Part shown: piece after piece, positions 23,644 through 34,333 of the stretch
Layout: the number at the start of each line of letters is the position of its first letter
Numbering within the stretch: position 1 is the first letter of the stretch
NCBI RefSeq assembly: GCF_003073045.1
Contig: NC_037603.1
Coordinates: 17,738,192 to 17,802,191 of the forward strand
From: Pomacea canaliculata
Taxonomy: Eukaryota; Mollusca; Gastropoda; Architaenioglossa; Ampullariidae
DNA: 64,000 bases
Direction: 5' to 3'
Translations under genes and position numbers: made by a program
The notes under the pieces: generated by a model
Told to the model about the DNA's origin: nothing
Databases searched by the model: none
Seen by the model: the letters and a program-made list of their open reading frames with translations, nothing else

Positions 23644-23671
23644 CCACCCCAAACTATTTGTGCGCTATTCA
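23644..23671 (-). promoter_or_regulatory. U1 proximal promoter block, copy 2
   Basis: CCACCCCAAACTATTTGTGC core, 24 nt upstream of the U1 copy 2 start, identical to the other units. Confidence 0.75.
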
Positions 23672-24112
23672 GTGGTAATCTAAGAGAATTTTGTTTATAG
23701 CTTTTTTCCCCATCTCTTTACTCAGATAGTACACATTTCTTCAATGGTAAACAAAGTGCATTACAAAGTAAATTTTGTCATTTTATTTGAAATGTTTAGC
23801 AACATGCGTGTGTTGGAAATTCTCAAATTAAGGTAAAACGACAAAAGTTTATACAACTGGAATCTTCGCGCCATTGGCATTGCGGTTACCTCTCTTTTGT
23901 CTGCCACTGTACAGGTCAGAGGTCAGCAGTACGACCGACAACGTCTCAGCTGTTCCCCAACTCTAATGTGGGCGGTAAAGAAAAAGGGAGCTTTATCACT
24001 TGAAGTGAATTATTTACCTTACTATCTATTTCTTCGACTAGTTGAAGCAATAAAGGGAGATAAAATATTGGATAATTTTGAATTACTTCAAAAGTTTTCC
24101 TAGATTTGACCC

Positions 24113-24148
24113 GTCTGCTGCCCAATTAATGTCCCGCTTTCTGGCTTA

Positions 24149-24179
<31 letters not shown>

Positions 24180-24375
24180 ATAAGATAGATAAGATAATAC
24201 TTTATTAATCCCTAGAGGGCAATTCAGAATTCAGTTCAATTCAGGCTTTCTGGCAAGTCCATCAAATGTCCCGGTTGTCTTTAAAAATCCCTTTTTTCGG
24301 CATTCTTTGACGGTGACGACACCATCAGCGGCACGTGTCCAGCTTTCGCCCCCGAAAAGTCTGGTCACCTTAGAG
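24113..24375. repeat. foreign segment with (AAGAT)n and a retroposon-like tail
   Basis: Replaces array spacer present in the other units. It holds (AAGAT)n/(AGATA)n at about 24148-24197, followed by ATACTTTATTAATCCCTAGA and GGGCAATTC, a 3'-end motif often seen on SINE/LINE families. Array sequence resumes near 24376 (GAATGGAATTTGTGTGATTT). Confidence 0.6.
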
Positions 24376-24464
24376 AATGGAATTTGTGTGATTTTCTTGT
24401 AGGCGCTACCCTGTCAGGTAGGGTATGCTTCTTTAATAAAAAATTTTCAATACGTTTAGTCCTC

Positions 24465-24582
24465 GCCTACGGCCATAGCACGTTGACCACACCGGTTCTC
24501 GTCCGATCACCGAAGTTAAGCAACGTCGGGCCCGGTTAGTACTTGGATGGGTGACCGCCTGGGAACACCGGGTGCTGTAGGC
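24465..24582 (+). rRNA. 5S: 5S rRNA, copy 2
   Basis: Full-length 118 bp with complete internal promoter. Differences from copy 1 include CATAGCACG for CATACCACG and GACCACACC for GAACACACC. A long T-run follows within 10 bases, a strong Pol III stop. Confidence 0.96.
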
Positions 24583-25149
24583 AACAAATTTTTTTTTTTT
24601 TTTTTTAATAGTTTCTGTCTAGTGTGGTGAACTTTAACACGGGGCAACCTCCTCTTCATTCCAAGCATATTTCGATTTTAGGATTGAGGACACGGAAACT
24701 TTTCAGTCTTCTGGAAAAAAATAAAGAGTTCTTGAAAATCGGAAAAAGAATGTGATAATTTGCACGAGATAGTTTATATACTAGTACTCATACAGTTCGA
24801 CAACTATCTTGCATGCTAACAAGGCTAAGGGTATTCACAGTCCTAGTGTCAGCGTGGTAACCTAACGGCAACGACTTGAACCTGTTGAACGAGGACTGGT
24901 GGTAAGAAATACAAATGTTGCAGCGTTTGGTTGACATTGATGATAGCAGACGACTGTACAAGTGTCTATTGATTCGATTGCGGCGGTGGACGAATGAAGA
25001 AAGTGTGGATATGTGTAGTGAATAATGAATAGGCCATATATATATATAACACAGCTGACACATTGAACTTCCATACAGACATGTTTAAGGTAAATGTAAG
25101 GTTACCTATGATAAAATTGAACTATTCTCACATGATATTGACTTTTTTG

Positions 25150-25247
25150 CTGGGGATAGCGCGAAGGCAGTCCCCGTGTGCGTAAATTACACACACATAA
25201 ACTGCACTGGTGAGGCTTCTACCTTGATGTACAAGGTGCCTCCCGTG
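25150..25247 (-). ncRNA. short U1-derived RNA gene (98 nt), variant copy 2
   Basis: Same 98-nt form as 17761-17858, differing at very few positions (CACGGGAGGC here, CACGGTAGGC there). It lacks the 12-nt U1 tail and stem-loops II-III and keeps the 3' hairpin. The promoter block (25272-25299) is again 24 nt upstream. It lies in tandem with a full U1 at 25725-25888, with no 5S gene between them. Confidence 0.6.
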
Positions 25248-25271
25248 TAAAGACGTGGTCGTGTGACACAC

Positions 25272-25299
25272 CCACCCCAAACTATTTGTGCGCTATTCA
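25272..25299 (-). promoter_or_regulatory. U1-type promoter block upstream of the short U1-like copy 2
   Basis: CCACCCCAAACTATTTGTGC core at the standard 24-nt spacing. Confidence 0.65.
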
Positions 25300-25724
25300 G
25301 TGGTGATCTAAGAGATTTTTATTTTTTTCTTGTTCCCCACCTATTTACTCAGTACAAATTTCTTCAGTGGTGAACAGAGTACATTAAAAAATAAATTTTG
25401 CTATTTTATTGAAAATGTTGGCAACAAGCGTGTGTTTAAAATTCTCAACTTAATGTAAAACGAGAAAAGTTTAGACAACTGCACTCTTCGCGCCATTGGC
25501 ATTACGGTTACCTCTCTTGCTTTTGTCTGCCACTGTACACTGACATTGATGACTGTACACGTGTTTATTGATTCGATTGGGGCGGTGGAAGAATGAAGAA
25601 AGTGTGGATATGTGTAGTGAATAATGAATAGGTCATGTATATTTATAGCTTAGCTGACACATTTAACTGACATAGGAAGTAAGATAGGCTTGAATTATTT
25701 TCACGTGACATTGAATTATTTTTG

Positions 25725-25888
25725 CAGAGGATAGCGCGAACGCAGTCCCCCTTACGCATAAATTACGCACTCGAGTCACCCACATTTGGGGTGATCGCAG
25801 GGGTCAACCCGCCCCAGGTGCAATGGGCAGGCCTCGCCCTGGGAGGACCTCCTTGATGATCAAGGTGCCTCCCGTGCCAGGTAAGTAT
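25725..25888 (-). ncRNA. U1: U1 snRNA, copy 3
   Basis: 164 nt on the minus strand, nearly identical to copies 1 and 2, with one visible change near the 3' end (CCTCTG instead of CCCCTG). All core elements are present. The promoter block is at 25913-25940 and 5S copy 3 lies about 0.8 kb to its right. Confidence 0.95.
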
Positions 25889-25912
25889 GCTTAATACGTA
25901 CGTGTGACAGTA

Positions 25913-25940
25913 CCACCCCAAACTATTTGTGCGCTATTCA
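25913..25940 (-). promoter_or_regulatory. U1 proximal promoter block, copy 3
   Basis: CCACCCCAAACTATTTGTGC core, 24 nt upstream of U1 copy 3. Confidence 0.75.
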
Positions 25941-26694
25941 GTGGTAATCTAAGAGAATTTTGTTTATAGCTTTTTTCCCCATCTCTTTACTCAGATAGTA
26001 CACATTTCTTCAATGGTAAACAAAGTGCATTACAAAGTAAATTTTGTCATTTTATTTGAAATGTTAGGCAACAAGCGTGTGTTTGAAATTCTCAAATTAA
26101 GGTAAACGATAATAGTTTAGACAGCTGCAATCTTCGCGCCATTGGCATTGCGGTTATCTCTCTTTTGTTTTCCACTGTATAGGTCAGAGGTCAGCAGTAC
26201 GACCGACAACGTCTCAGTTGTTCCTCAACTCTAATGTGGGCGATTAAGAAAAAGGGAGCTTTATCACTTGAAGTGAATTATTTACCTTACTATCTATTTC
26301 TTCGACTAGTTGAAGCAATAAAGGGAGATAAAATGTTGGATAATTTCGAATTATTTCAAAAGTTTTCCTAGATTTGATCCGTACCGGGTACACGTGGACT
26401 GTCACAGAGGGAAAACCGCAGCAGAAAAATGACAGAACATCAAACAAGTACACTACCTGCCACTACGCGGTGTATTTTGTGTGAGAGAGAGACATATTTT
26501 GCACACTGGGTGTTGCACAAAGGGCATGTTTGTGCATTGTATTGTTTAATTTTTTTTTCTGCTGCTCTGCTTTTTCTTCTTTTTTTAAGAAAGCTGTTGT
26601 TAATGATAATGGAATTTGTGTGATTTTCTTGTAGGCGCTACCCTGTCAGGTAGAGTATGTTTATTTAATAAAGCTTTTTAAACACGTTGTCTTC

Positions 26695-26812
26695 GCCTAC
26701 GGCCATACCACGTTGAACACACCGGTTCTCGTCCGATCACCGAAGTTAAACAACGTCGGGCCTGGTTAGTACTTGGATGGGTGACCGCCTGGGAACACCG
26801 GGTGCTGTAGGC
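26695..26812 (+). rRNA. 5S: 5S rRNA, copy 3
   Basis: Full-length 118 bp, differing from copy 1 at single bases (TTAAACAACG for TTAAGCAACG; GGGCCTGG for GGGCCCGG). TTTTT follows within 10 bases. The upstream segment TTTAATAAAGCTTTTTAAAC is shared with the truncated copy. Confidence 0.96.
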
Positions 26813-27135
26813 GAACTTTTTACCTTGTTAAACTTCTTAAACAGTTTCTGTCTAGTGTGGTGAACTTTTTACATGGGGCGACCTCCGTCTTCATTCTAAG
26901 CATATTTCGATTTTAGGGATTGAGGACACGTAAACTTTTCTCTCCAGTACACATTGTTTTTAAACAACAACCCTAAAAAAAATTCGAAGAAAGAATCTTA
27001 TAATTTGCGCTAGATAGTCTATACACTAGTATTCATACAGTTCGACAACTGTCTTGCATGCTTACAAGGCTAAGGGTATTCACAATCCTAGTGTCAGCGT
27101 GGTAACCCAAAGGCAACGACTTGAACCCGTTGCTA

Positions 27136-28771
27136 GGCGACATGCGTGACGTATGCAAACTTATTAAGGTCACCGACTGATTACAATGCTATCAATATGG
27201 CGATCGTATATCAATATTAACTCAGTCATGACATCAAGTGCCCGGATAATCCACAACTCACCGACTTAAGACAGTGTGGAGACTCCAGGTAAACCCCAGC
27301 CTACCTGTAGTTTCTCCAGCAGCACAGCCGGGGATCTGTCTTGTCTTTCCGAGCTTTGAGGAGGAGGATGCCAGCCACTGCCTCATAATTACCAGGTGAG
27401 AACTATCTGTGATTACTTCAGACGTCCAGGTGTCTCTTGTTGTTGTGTTGTGTATCTCAATCTGTGCTGTTAGCAACTGCTATAGTTAACTTTTTAAACC
27501 AAGCAAACAGTTTATTCTTTTTTTCTCTCTCTCATTTTCTATAGTTTTATTAATCTGATGTGCTCGTATGCGCAGCCTTGTCCTCGGGACATCAAAATAC
27601 TTTAAAATTTATCATTCTATTTATGAAGTCTCATTTTAAAACTCTTTTAAAGGTTGATGAGAGTCTCTCAATAATATTGCCTTTAGTTTATGTATTGTAA
27701 TGACCGTGAAGGTACAGAACTGTTGTGAAGGAAGTAGTGAAACTATGTCAGGTAAGTTTTCTAATAAATTAACTTTTATTTACACTAAACATGATTGAGA
27801 ATTGTATACAATTAACTAAAATCACAGGGGTTGCCTTCCACCTGGAATTTTCCCTTTGTGACATTTCGCAATAACTAGTACAGCTCGGCACAGAAACTCG
27901 AAATAGTCTGTGAGTATTCATCACAGGTAGATGCTTGTTTTGTGTACAAGTTCATGGCAGTCGCACACAGAGTGCGCCACAGTCACACGCATGCACATGT
28001 GAGCAGCCTGTGGAGGTCGAACATTCTCGTGAGCGAACACATCAAACAGCAGCTGAGTTGAGGACAGCTGTTATCGATCATCGTAAGCCTCACCAGCTGG
28101 CTTCTACTCGCCGCCTGAATACACAAACACGGAAATAAGTTGTTTGACCCACAACAAAGGAGTCAGCAGGCACCTTGATAAAAAGTACTATCATTATCTT
28201 TGATTATATATATATAATTTCCTTACCTACCAAGTCTTTATAATTAATTGAGACATTGAGCGCATTTGTCCTCTGTGTGACTTCTGAATAATCTGAATAA
28301 AGGGTTTTAGTATTTCAATAAAACTTCTCCATCTGTCATCAGTGTTAGGTCCGCTGCTGTTCAGTCATTCGACCAACAGTTTGCTAAAAAGAAAACTAAA
28401 ACTGATGAAATGAAAAAGGAGATTAGGTTGTTTTTTTGTCAAAAAGCATAGGTTCTGGTACATGTAGCAAGTACCTCACATGCCCACAGCTGTGTCTCTA
28501 CATCACCATCAAGCGATTAGCAGACGAAGAAGTCGGAAGGCCTAATAACTCAGCAGAGGAGTGGTATTCCGGGAGATATCAGATAACAAATTAACTCATT
28601 AATGTACCCGTCTCTGCTCTGAGGCGCAGAAAATCAAACACAGCCGTGTGTCACGTGTCTTCAGATTTTTCACACTTGAAGAACTTGTCAAATGCCCATC
28701 TTTTCGCGCCTTTTACTTCCAAAGATACACCAGGTACCCGATTCTGTCGAGTGGTCCAGGTACACGTGTCC
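27136..28771. other. intergenic spacer
   Basis: Between the array and the minisatellite. An open frame at 27935-28138 is short, shows no recognised domain and may be chance or a decayed repeat. Nothing else was seen. Confidence 0.4.
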
Positions 28772-29312
28772 AACATTTCTTATCTTACACTACACATGTT
28801 AAACTTGCACTTCGTGACACTTGGTCTTAATAACATATACAGCATTTATTATCTTGCTATCCGACATCACACTTGTAATTTGTACAATATTTATTATCTT
28901 ATGCTACATGTCACCTAAAGTTACTCCTTGCAATCCTTGGTATTAATTACATTATATTTATCATTTTATCCCACACACGGTACCGATAATTAACCTTACA
29001 ACACATGATATTACTTATATGTTGATATATTATCTGACAGCATACACCTACAGTTTCATTCCGCGACAGTAGGTATTGATAATATGCACATGTATATCTT
29101 AAAGTATACATTATACTTACAGTTACATTTCGCGACACTAAGTAATGATAATATATACATTTATTGTCTTCTAGTGTACAGATTACAGATGCTACCTCGC
29201 GACATGTGTTAATGGTATTATATCTATATATTATATTACATCTGTTACCTACGTGAAACTAAGTATTATTAAATCGTACAGCACATGATCTTATGCTACA
29301 TATTCTACTATA
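28772..29312. repeat. AT-rich degenerate minisatellite, period about 67 bp, 7-9 units
   Basis: Units start TTATCTTATGCTACA or similar, carry a middle TTCGCGACACTTGGTATTAA and end in ATATATACATTTA. Units begin near 28778, 28848, 28894, 28960, 29028, 29096, 29165 and 29230. Divergence between units is high, so it is old. It lies just upstream of the sulfotransferase gene. Confidence 0.75.
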
Positions 29313-29527
29313 ATTAAAAAGCGATATTTGAGTTGTAATGATCAAATAAGTTCGGAACCAAATATTGTACATGGAGATAGTTGTCACGATAGCTCCCCAG
29401 AATATAGTCCTTGCATTGCAGTGCCCATGAAGTATTGACACAGAACTACTTGTCATCCAATTTTTCAGTAAAGGACTTGGAGCTGTGGGACGACACCCAG
29501 AGAGTGTTTGACACCCGGGGTGTCAGC

Positions 29528-32029
29528 ATGAAGTCGCTGCAGCGGGTGTCGTGCAGACGCCGGGTGATGACTGTGCTGTTCGGACACCGCAGCAGAGGCG
29601 GGTGGCTGCTGTGCGCCTCGCTGATGCTCTTCCTGTGGCTGCACAACACAGGTGAGACTACAGGCCCTCGCAGGTGTCAACATCAAGGTGATGAGTTTGG
29701 CTGGGTACCCACACCTCTGGACGAACGAAGTCCGACTAACCGATTAATGTCAAAGATTTACCTATGTCAAACTCCTTTTGGGAGCGGTTTTGTATAAAGA
29801 AAAGAAAAAAATCATTTTCTTCTATGATTTGTAATAATATGCAGTCAACACAATATTTTTGAAGTACCGTGAATCTAAGAATTAAAGTGTCTTAATATCA
29901 ATGTAATTCAAAGTGTTTTTATCGTTAACTGGACAGATGGTTTATAAAGTTTGGTATAAGTAACTTTTACATTAGCTTTTCAAATATCTAGTGTCTGTTG
30001 TACAATTAATTTTTTTAGTTTTGTACAATAGACAAAATATATTTGTAAAAAAGGACATGTATTTTTCTTTTTCAGATCAGTCACTTCATGTAAGTAATAT
30101 CTGGAACTGTTCATATAAATAATGTCTGTCACTGTTTATGGGTAAACAACAGTCATGTTTGTCTTATTGTGAGGAGACATTTGAAGTCAACACCTTGATT
30201 TTTACAAAGTTGAGCTGACAATTTCTAAACATTGTGGTTAAGAGTTTCGATCGTGTAAAAGTAAGTCTTGTCCTCCAATATTTATAGAGACATAAAACAT
30301 TTATGGAAATAGGACTTTGCAAACACAGGCAGAACTGTCGAGGGTCTGAGAGTAAAGGGGCGATGTAGCAAATGACCCATAACCTGTGGCATTGGCCTTG
30401 TCTTGTAAGAAGGAAGGAAGCAGAGGTCATGGAATAAATCAAAATGGCGGTCGTGGGGAGGGGAGTGATATATTCAAAGCGAATGTTCGAATTGAAGGCT
30501 ATGATGACACATGTATCCCAACTCTTCTTGGTTTACCCTCTGTAATCGGTTTTTCTGTTTCTAAACAGTCGGCCAAAGTTCACAGACAAACGAAGAAAGT
30601 CTTGTCAGCACGTGCAGATGAAAACTCTGTCATCTTTGGTGTTGAATATGATGAGGATGATTTCGAAGATGATGAATACAAGTACAACTCCACTTCAGCA
30701 CTTTCTTCCCCAAAGCCAGAAGAGGACGAAGCAGTTGTTACGTGGTCCAGAGAGGAACCCGACAGATTAAGGGCGGATAATGCTGATTATGTAATGTTCT
30801 CTGGGGATTTGAAAACACAGAAAGGGGATGAGATGGCACCGGACCATGGAGCTGAACTTGCTGATTCAAGAACAGTTGGAAATGTCAGACCTTCCGACAT
30901 CGGCGCCAGCGACCCAACTCCAGTATCAGCTCGTGGGATGCATGATCTCGACGATGGGGGAGACTGGTTAGTGAAGCAAAAGAACAGGAAAAAATTAATT
31001 CGGAAAACATGCGAAGAAAGAGCTTACCTGCCCAGAAAACGTATTTACGACACTCACGTGATTGTAGACAAGGGCACTAACTTGCTGTACTGTCCGGTCG
31101 AGAAAGTCGCTTCAACCTTCATGCGAAGGTTTATGTACACTCTGAAACAGAGAAACAAAACCAGGACCATGGCCTCTCCTTTCGATGTTCCTGTCGACGT
31201 GGCCTTAGACTACGAGTTCGACACCTTGCGAACCTTGTTTTATGAAGGGATCACCGACTTTGTGGACTCCAGCACTAAGGTCTTGCTGGCGAGAGATCCT
31301 TATTCTCGACTTTTCGCAGCTTACATCGATAAGCTCCTTGTTCCCAATTATTATTACTGGAAAAAGTGGGCAGCTCCAGCCATATCAGCGTACCGGATGT
31401 CGCCTTCCGCGCAGGCCCTGAAATGCGGACATGACGTCACATTTACGGAGTTCCTGAAATACGTTGTAGACTCTTTGCACACCAGTGACCCACACTTGCG
31501 ACCCGTGAACCAGATGTGTTCGCCGTGCGAGATGGACTACAACATCGTCGGACAGTTGGAGACGTTGAGCGATGACTTCTCTCACCTGACGAGAGTCCTC
31601 GACATCGTTGTGGCCAACTACTCTTCAGAAACCATGGCAACGGAAATCGCCATCGACAGCATCGTGGACTACACCTACAGTGCGTTCGAGAGCTTCCAGC
31701 AGCTTGGGGAGTGCGTCTCAAAGCTTCAGGTGTGCCGCAGACTGTGGCACCTGATGCAGGTGAAAGGAATCATCAGTTACGAAATTCGCTTTTCACTGAC
31801 TGAGGAAGACATGGCGACGATGACCCCGAGCAAGTTCGTCAGAATTTTGGATAAAGGACGGACAAGCTGGACAGACACCGCGGTGTTGCTGAGACAGAAG
31901 CAGGGTGCACTGGAGGAGGCGTACAGGCAAGTCCCAGACAGCCTCCTCCTGCAGATTAGTGCCATCTATTCCCTGGACTTCCAGATGTTCGGGTACGACA
32001 AGTACCCGAGTTACAAATCATTGATGTGA
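29528..32029 (+). CDS. carbohydrate sulfotransferase (HNK-1/CHST8-14-like, Sulfotransfer_2 family)
   Basis: Three coding exons: 29528-29651, a 14-bp microexon 30076-30089 (ATCAGTCACTTCAT between ttttcag and gtaagt), and 30569-32029; total 1599 bp, about 532 aa. The phases fit only if the microexon is included (1, then 0). The product is a type II Golgi membrane protein: a short basic N-terminus, one anchor helix at about residues 26-39 (WLLCASLMLFLWLH), an acidic stem (EYDEDDFEDDE) and a C-terminal catalytic domain. PAPS-binding motifs are the 5'-phosphosulfate loop LLYCPVEKVASTFMRRF (about 218-234) and the 3'-phosphate motif LLARDPYSRLFAAYIDK (about 285-301). Such enzymes sulfate GalNAc, chondroitin or glucuronic acid on glycans; the acceptor cannot be read from sequence. 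An acceptor at 29467 suggests an upstream 5' UTR exon. Confidence 0.88.
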
Positions 32030-32495
32030 CTGTTAGCCTGTCTGTATGATGGACAATGAGACACAGCAAGTCTTTAATTACATTTCAAAGGCAGCTCAAT
32101 CATTATCATAGCTTAATCATCACAGCTCTGTAGTGAGAAGTATTCGGCAGGAACAGAACGAAATTTGTGTTTCGAACCCAGTGCTGTGAGGAGAAGGGTG
32201 TCGTACACCCGACCTGTTCAGTCATCCTGTCCTCATATTCTGTCTGAGCAAAGACTGTCTGGTGGTTGATGCCAACAACAATCTCTTGGTGCTTGTCTTC
32301 ATCTTCCACAAAACTGATCACAACATTCAGTCCCCACAGTGATCAACTAACCGATCAACCAGCCTCCTGGACAATAATACAAACATGAAAACAGACATAC
32401 AGGCATAACACACAAAAACTACTGCAACAAGAGAGAGAGAAAGAATGATAATGTATGGCTTTGAACAAAGGAAGTTACTGACTTCATCCACTGTA

Positions 32496-32501
32496 AATAA
32501 A
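32496..32501 (+). terminator. polyadenylation signal of the sulfotransferase
   Basis: AATAAA about 470 bases after the stop codon, the first good plus-strand hexamer downstream. Confidence 0.45.
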
Positions 32502-34073
32502 GATTACCTGATTACTATATTATGGTCGGCATTTATATTTACTAACATCAAATATTGAAATAATAACAAGAGTTCTTGAGAAAATTTAGGACTGCAGTAC
32601 AGTAAAGAAAGAATAGTAGAGGAAAAAAAAACACAAAAAACCAACCAAACAAACAAAAAACAATTAGAAAAAGAAGTCTGAAGTAGGGATAAACCCTTGT
32701 TACTACTGGCCAACATCTGGACAAACTGTGTATGGTGCAATAAAACCTCATGCTGTCAAATTTTTCATTCCTAATATTTCATACACCAGCCTAGAATATG
32801 AACACATTCTCACCTACTCCCTACTCTTCCAATTAAAAAAACTAAAAACGGCCAAAGAAAACAGAAAGCACGCGACGTTGACGGTTTGTGAAAAATAAAT
32901 ACTGGAAATGACAAGACATTTGAATGTCTGAGAGGACTGGTTGGCCTCACACAGCCTCCATGGTTTCAATGCTTGTCACAAACAGGATCCATATTTATAA
33001 AAACACGTTAATACTTATATAAACTATTAACTATCAAGTCGAAAGTCGATGATGATATACAGCATTGTAAGCAATGAAAGCACATTGCAATAATTTCGAG
33101 GGCGAGCTCCAGACTACACGTGACCCGACAGTGACCCACACTAGATGCAAATGTCAACAAACGGATGGCACCATGAGAGATATGAACTAAATACAAGAAA
33201 AAAGTTGGAGAACTGAGTGCAATAGTCTGATTATGAAAGATACCTTAACGAGGTAGGTGTCCAACCGCAATTAAATCTTAACCCAAAAAGAAAGAGAATG
33301 CCGAACAGTGCGGATCGTGAAAAAGAAAACAAGCGTTTGTCGAATGTCTCCTGTCTGATGTGTCACAACGACGAGGGCAACACAAGCAGATTAACTAGAT
33401 TAAATAAATAAACACTACGATAAATAAATTAAGTAAAATCAATTAAATACAAATTATCAAAATACTACATTTCTATACTCAGAAAAATACTGGATGGCCT
33501 CTGTGTTACAGACTTACAGAGCGTTCCCATGAAATCTTTCACAAGCCCAAGGTAAACCAAAGAAGTTTATAATTATAGGTTTTTCTTACCGTTGTTAGGT
33601 CGATATCATAATATATAACACATAAACCTAAAATAACAATAATTAACGTAGTAGTGATATGATAAATAGCTATATGAAGTTGAAATAATGTAAGTATAGT
33701 ATAGTCTCTCTTACTTTACGAGAAGCGCACAGCCTATATAAAATAGATATAGTGCATGTATAGTATGTGTAATGTGTGTATAGTATGTGAAATTTATGTA
33801 TAGTATGTGTAATGTATGTTTAGTCTTCCTTAACGGCATAGACAAGATAGTGAAATTAAAGCTGAGCGTTAGTTAGCAAAGATAGGTATTGAGTAAGGAT
33901 TTGGTGAAAGCTACATGTACATAGCCTCATGTGCGAATTACTAGTATTAAATATACATTGTCGCACAGACAGGCTCTTTGAACACGGACAATTACTTATC
34001 AATAAATTCAAGAAAATTCTTGGCACTTGTTTTGTTGCTAAATGGGAAATAAGGAAAATGTTACTACAAAAGC

Positions 34074-34119
<46 letters not shown>

Positions 34120-34333
34120 GTTAATTAATATAGCATTTTACACCACCATCAAAGGCAGGCTCAAAGTGCTTTACCAAAAAACCCCACAGCGACATCTTAA
34201 TAATAAACACTTATCTCTAAAACAAAGATTATTGCGTGTCCAGTAAACAACACATCAGTAAATATGCGGTCGGTGTTCTTGCCATTGCATGAAAGGAATA
34301 TTTTCACTGCCAGTAAAGCTCTGATTTTAAAAA
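32502..34333. other. intergenic spacer between convergent genes
   Basis: AT-rich spacer between the 3' ends of the sulfotransferase (plus) and the GPCR (minus). It contains a TATAGTATGTGTAATGTATG-like simple repeat near 33750-33820 and the (AAT)n element at 34075. No gene was seen. Confidence 0.5.
34075..34200 (+). repeat. (AAT)n plus retroposon-like tail
   Basis: About 13 AAT units, then a block ATAGCATTTTACACC...GGCAGGCTCAAAGTGCTTTA. The same layout occurs at 50004-50140 (GTATAGCGCTGTTTACAACC, GCCAGGCTCAAAGCGCTTTA), and a degenerate form is near 51700. This suggests one dispersed family whose end is attached to the AAT tract. Confidence 0.6.

Larger units (their letters stand above)
14400..27135. 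repeat. tandem U1(-)/5S(+) array, about 12.7 kb
   Basis: Order left to right: U1, 5S, short U1, truncated 5S, three hATs, U1, 5S, short U1, U1, 5S. The spacers are also repeated: one block (ATCTTGCATGCTAACAAGGC) recurs near 17430, 23132, 24810 and, with one base changed, 27055; another (TTGAACCCGTTGAACGAGGA) recurs near 17500, 23200 and 24880. The last unit stops abruptly at TTGAACCCGTTGC near 27130. Linked 5S-U1 arrays are known from some crustaceans and bivalves. Confidence 0.93.

Noticed and set aside
23897-24103. Open frame of 68 codons in the U1/5S spacer
   Set aside because: The same spacer in other units (near 14930, 18160, 26190) is homologous but has stops in all frames, so it is chance.
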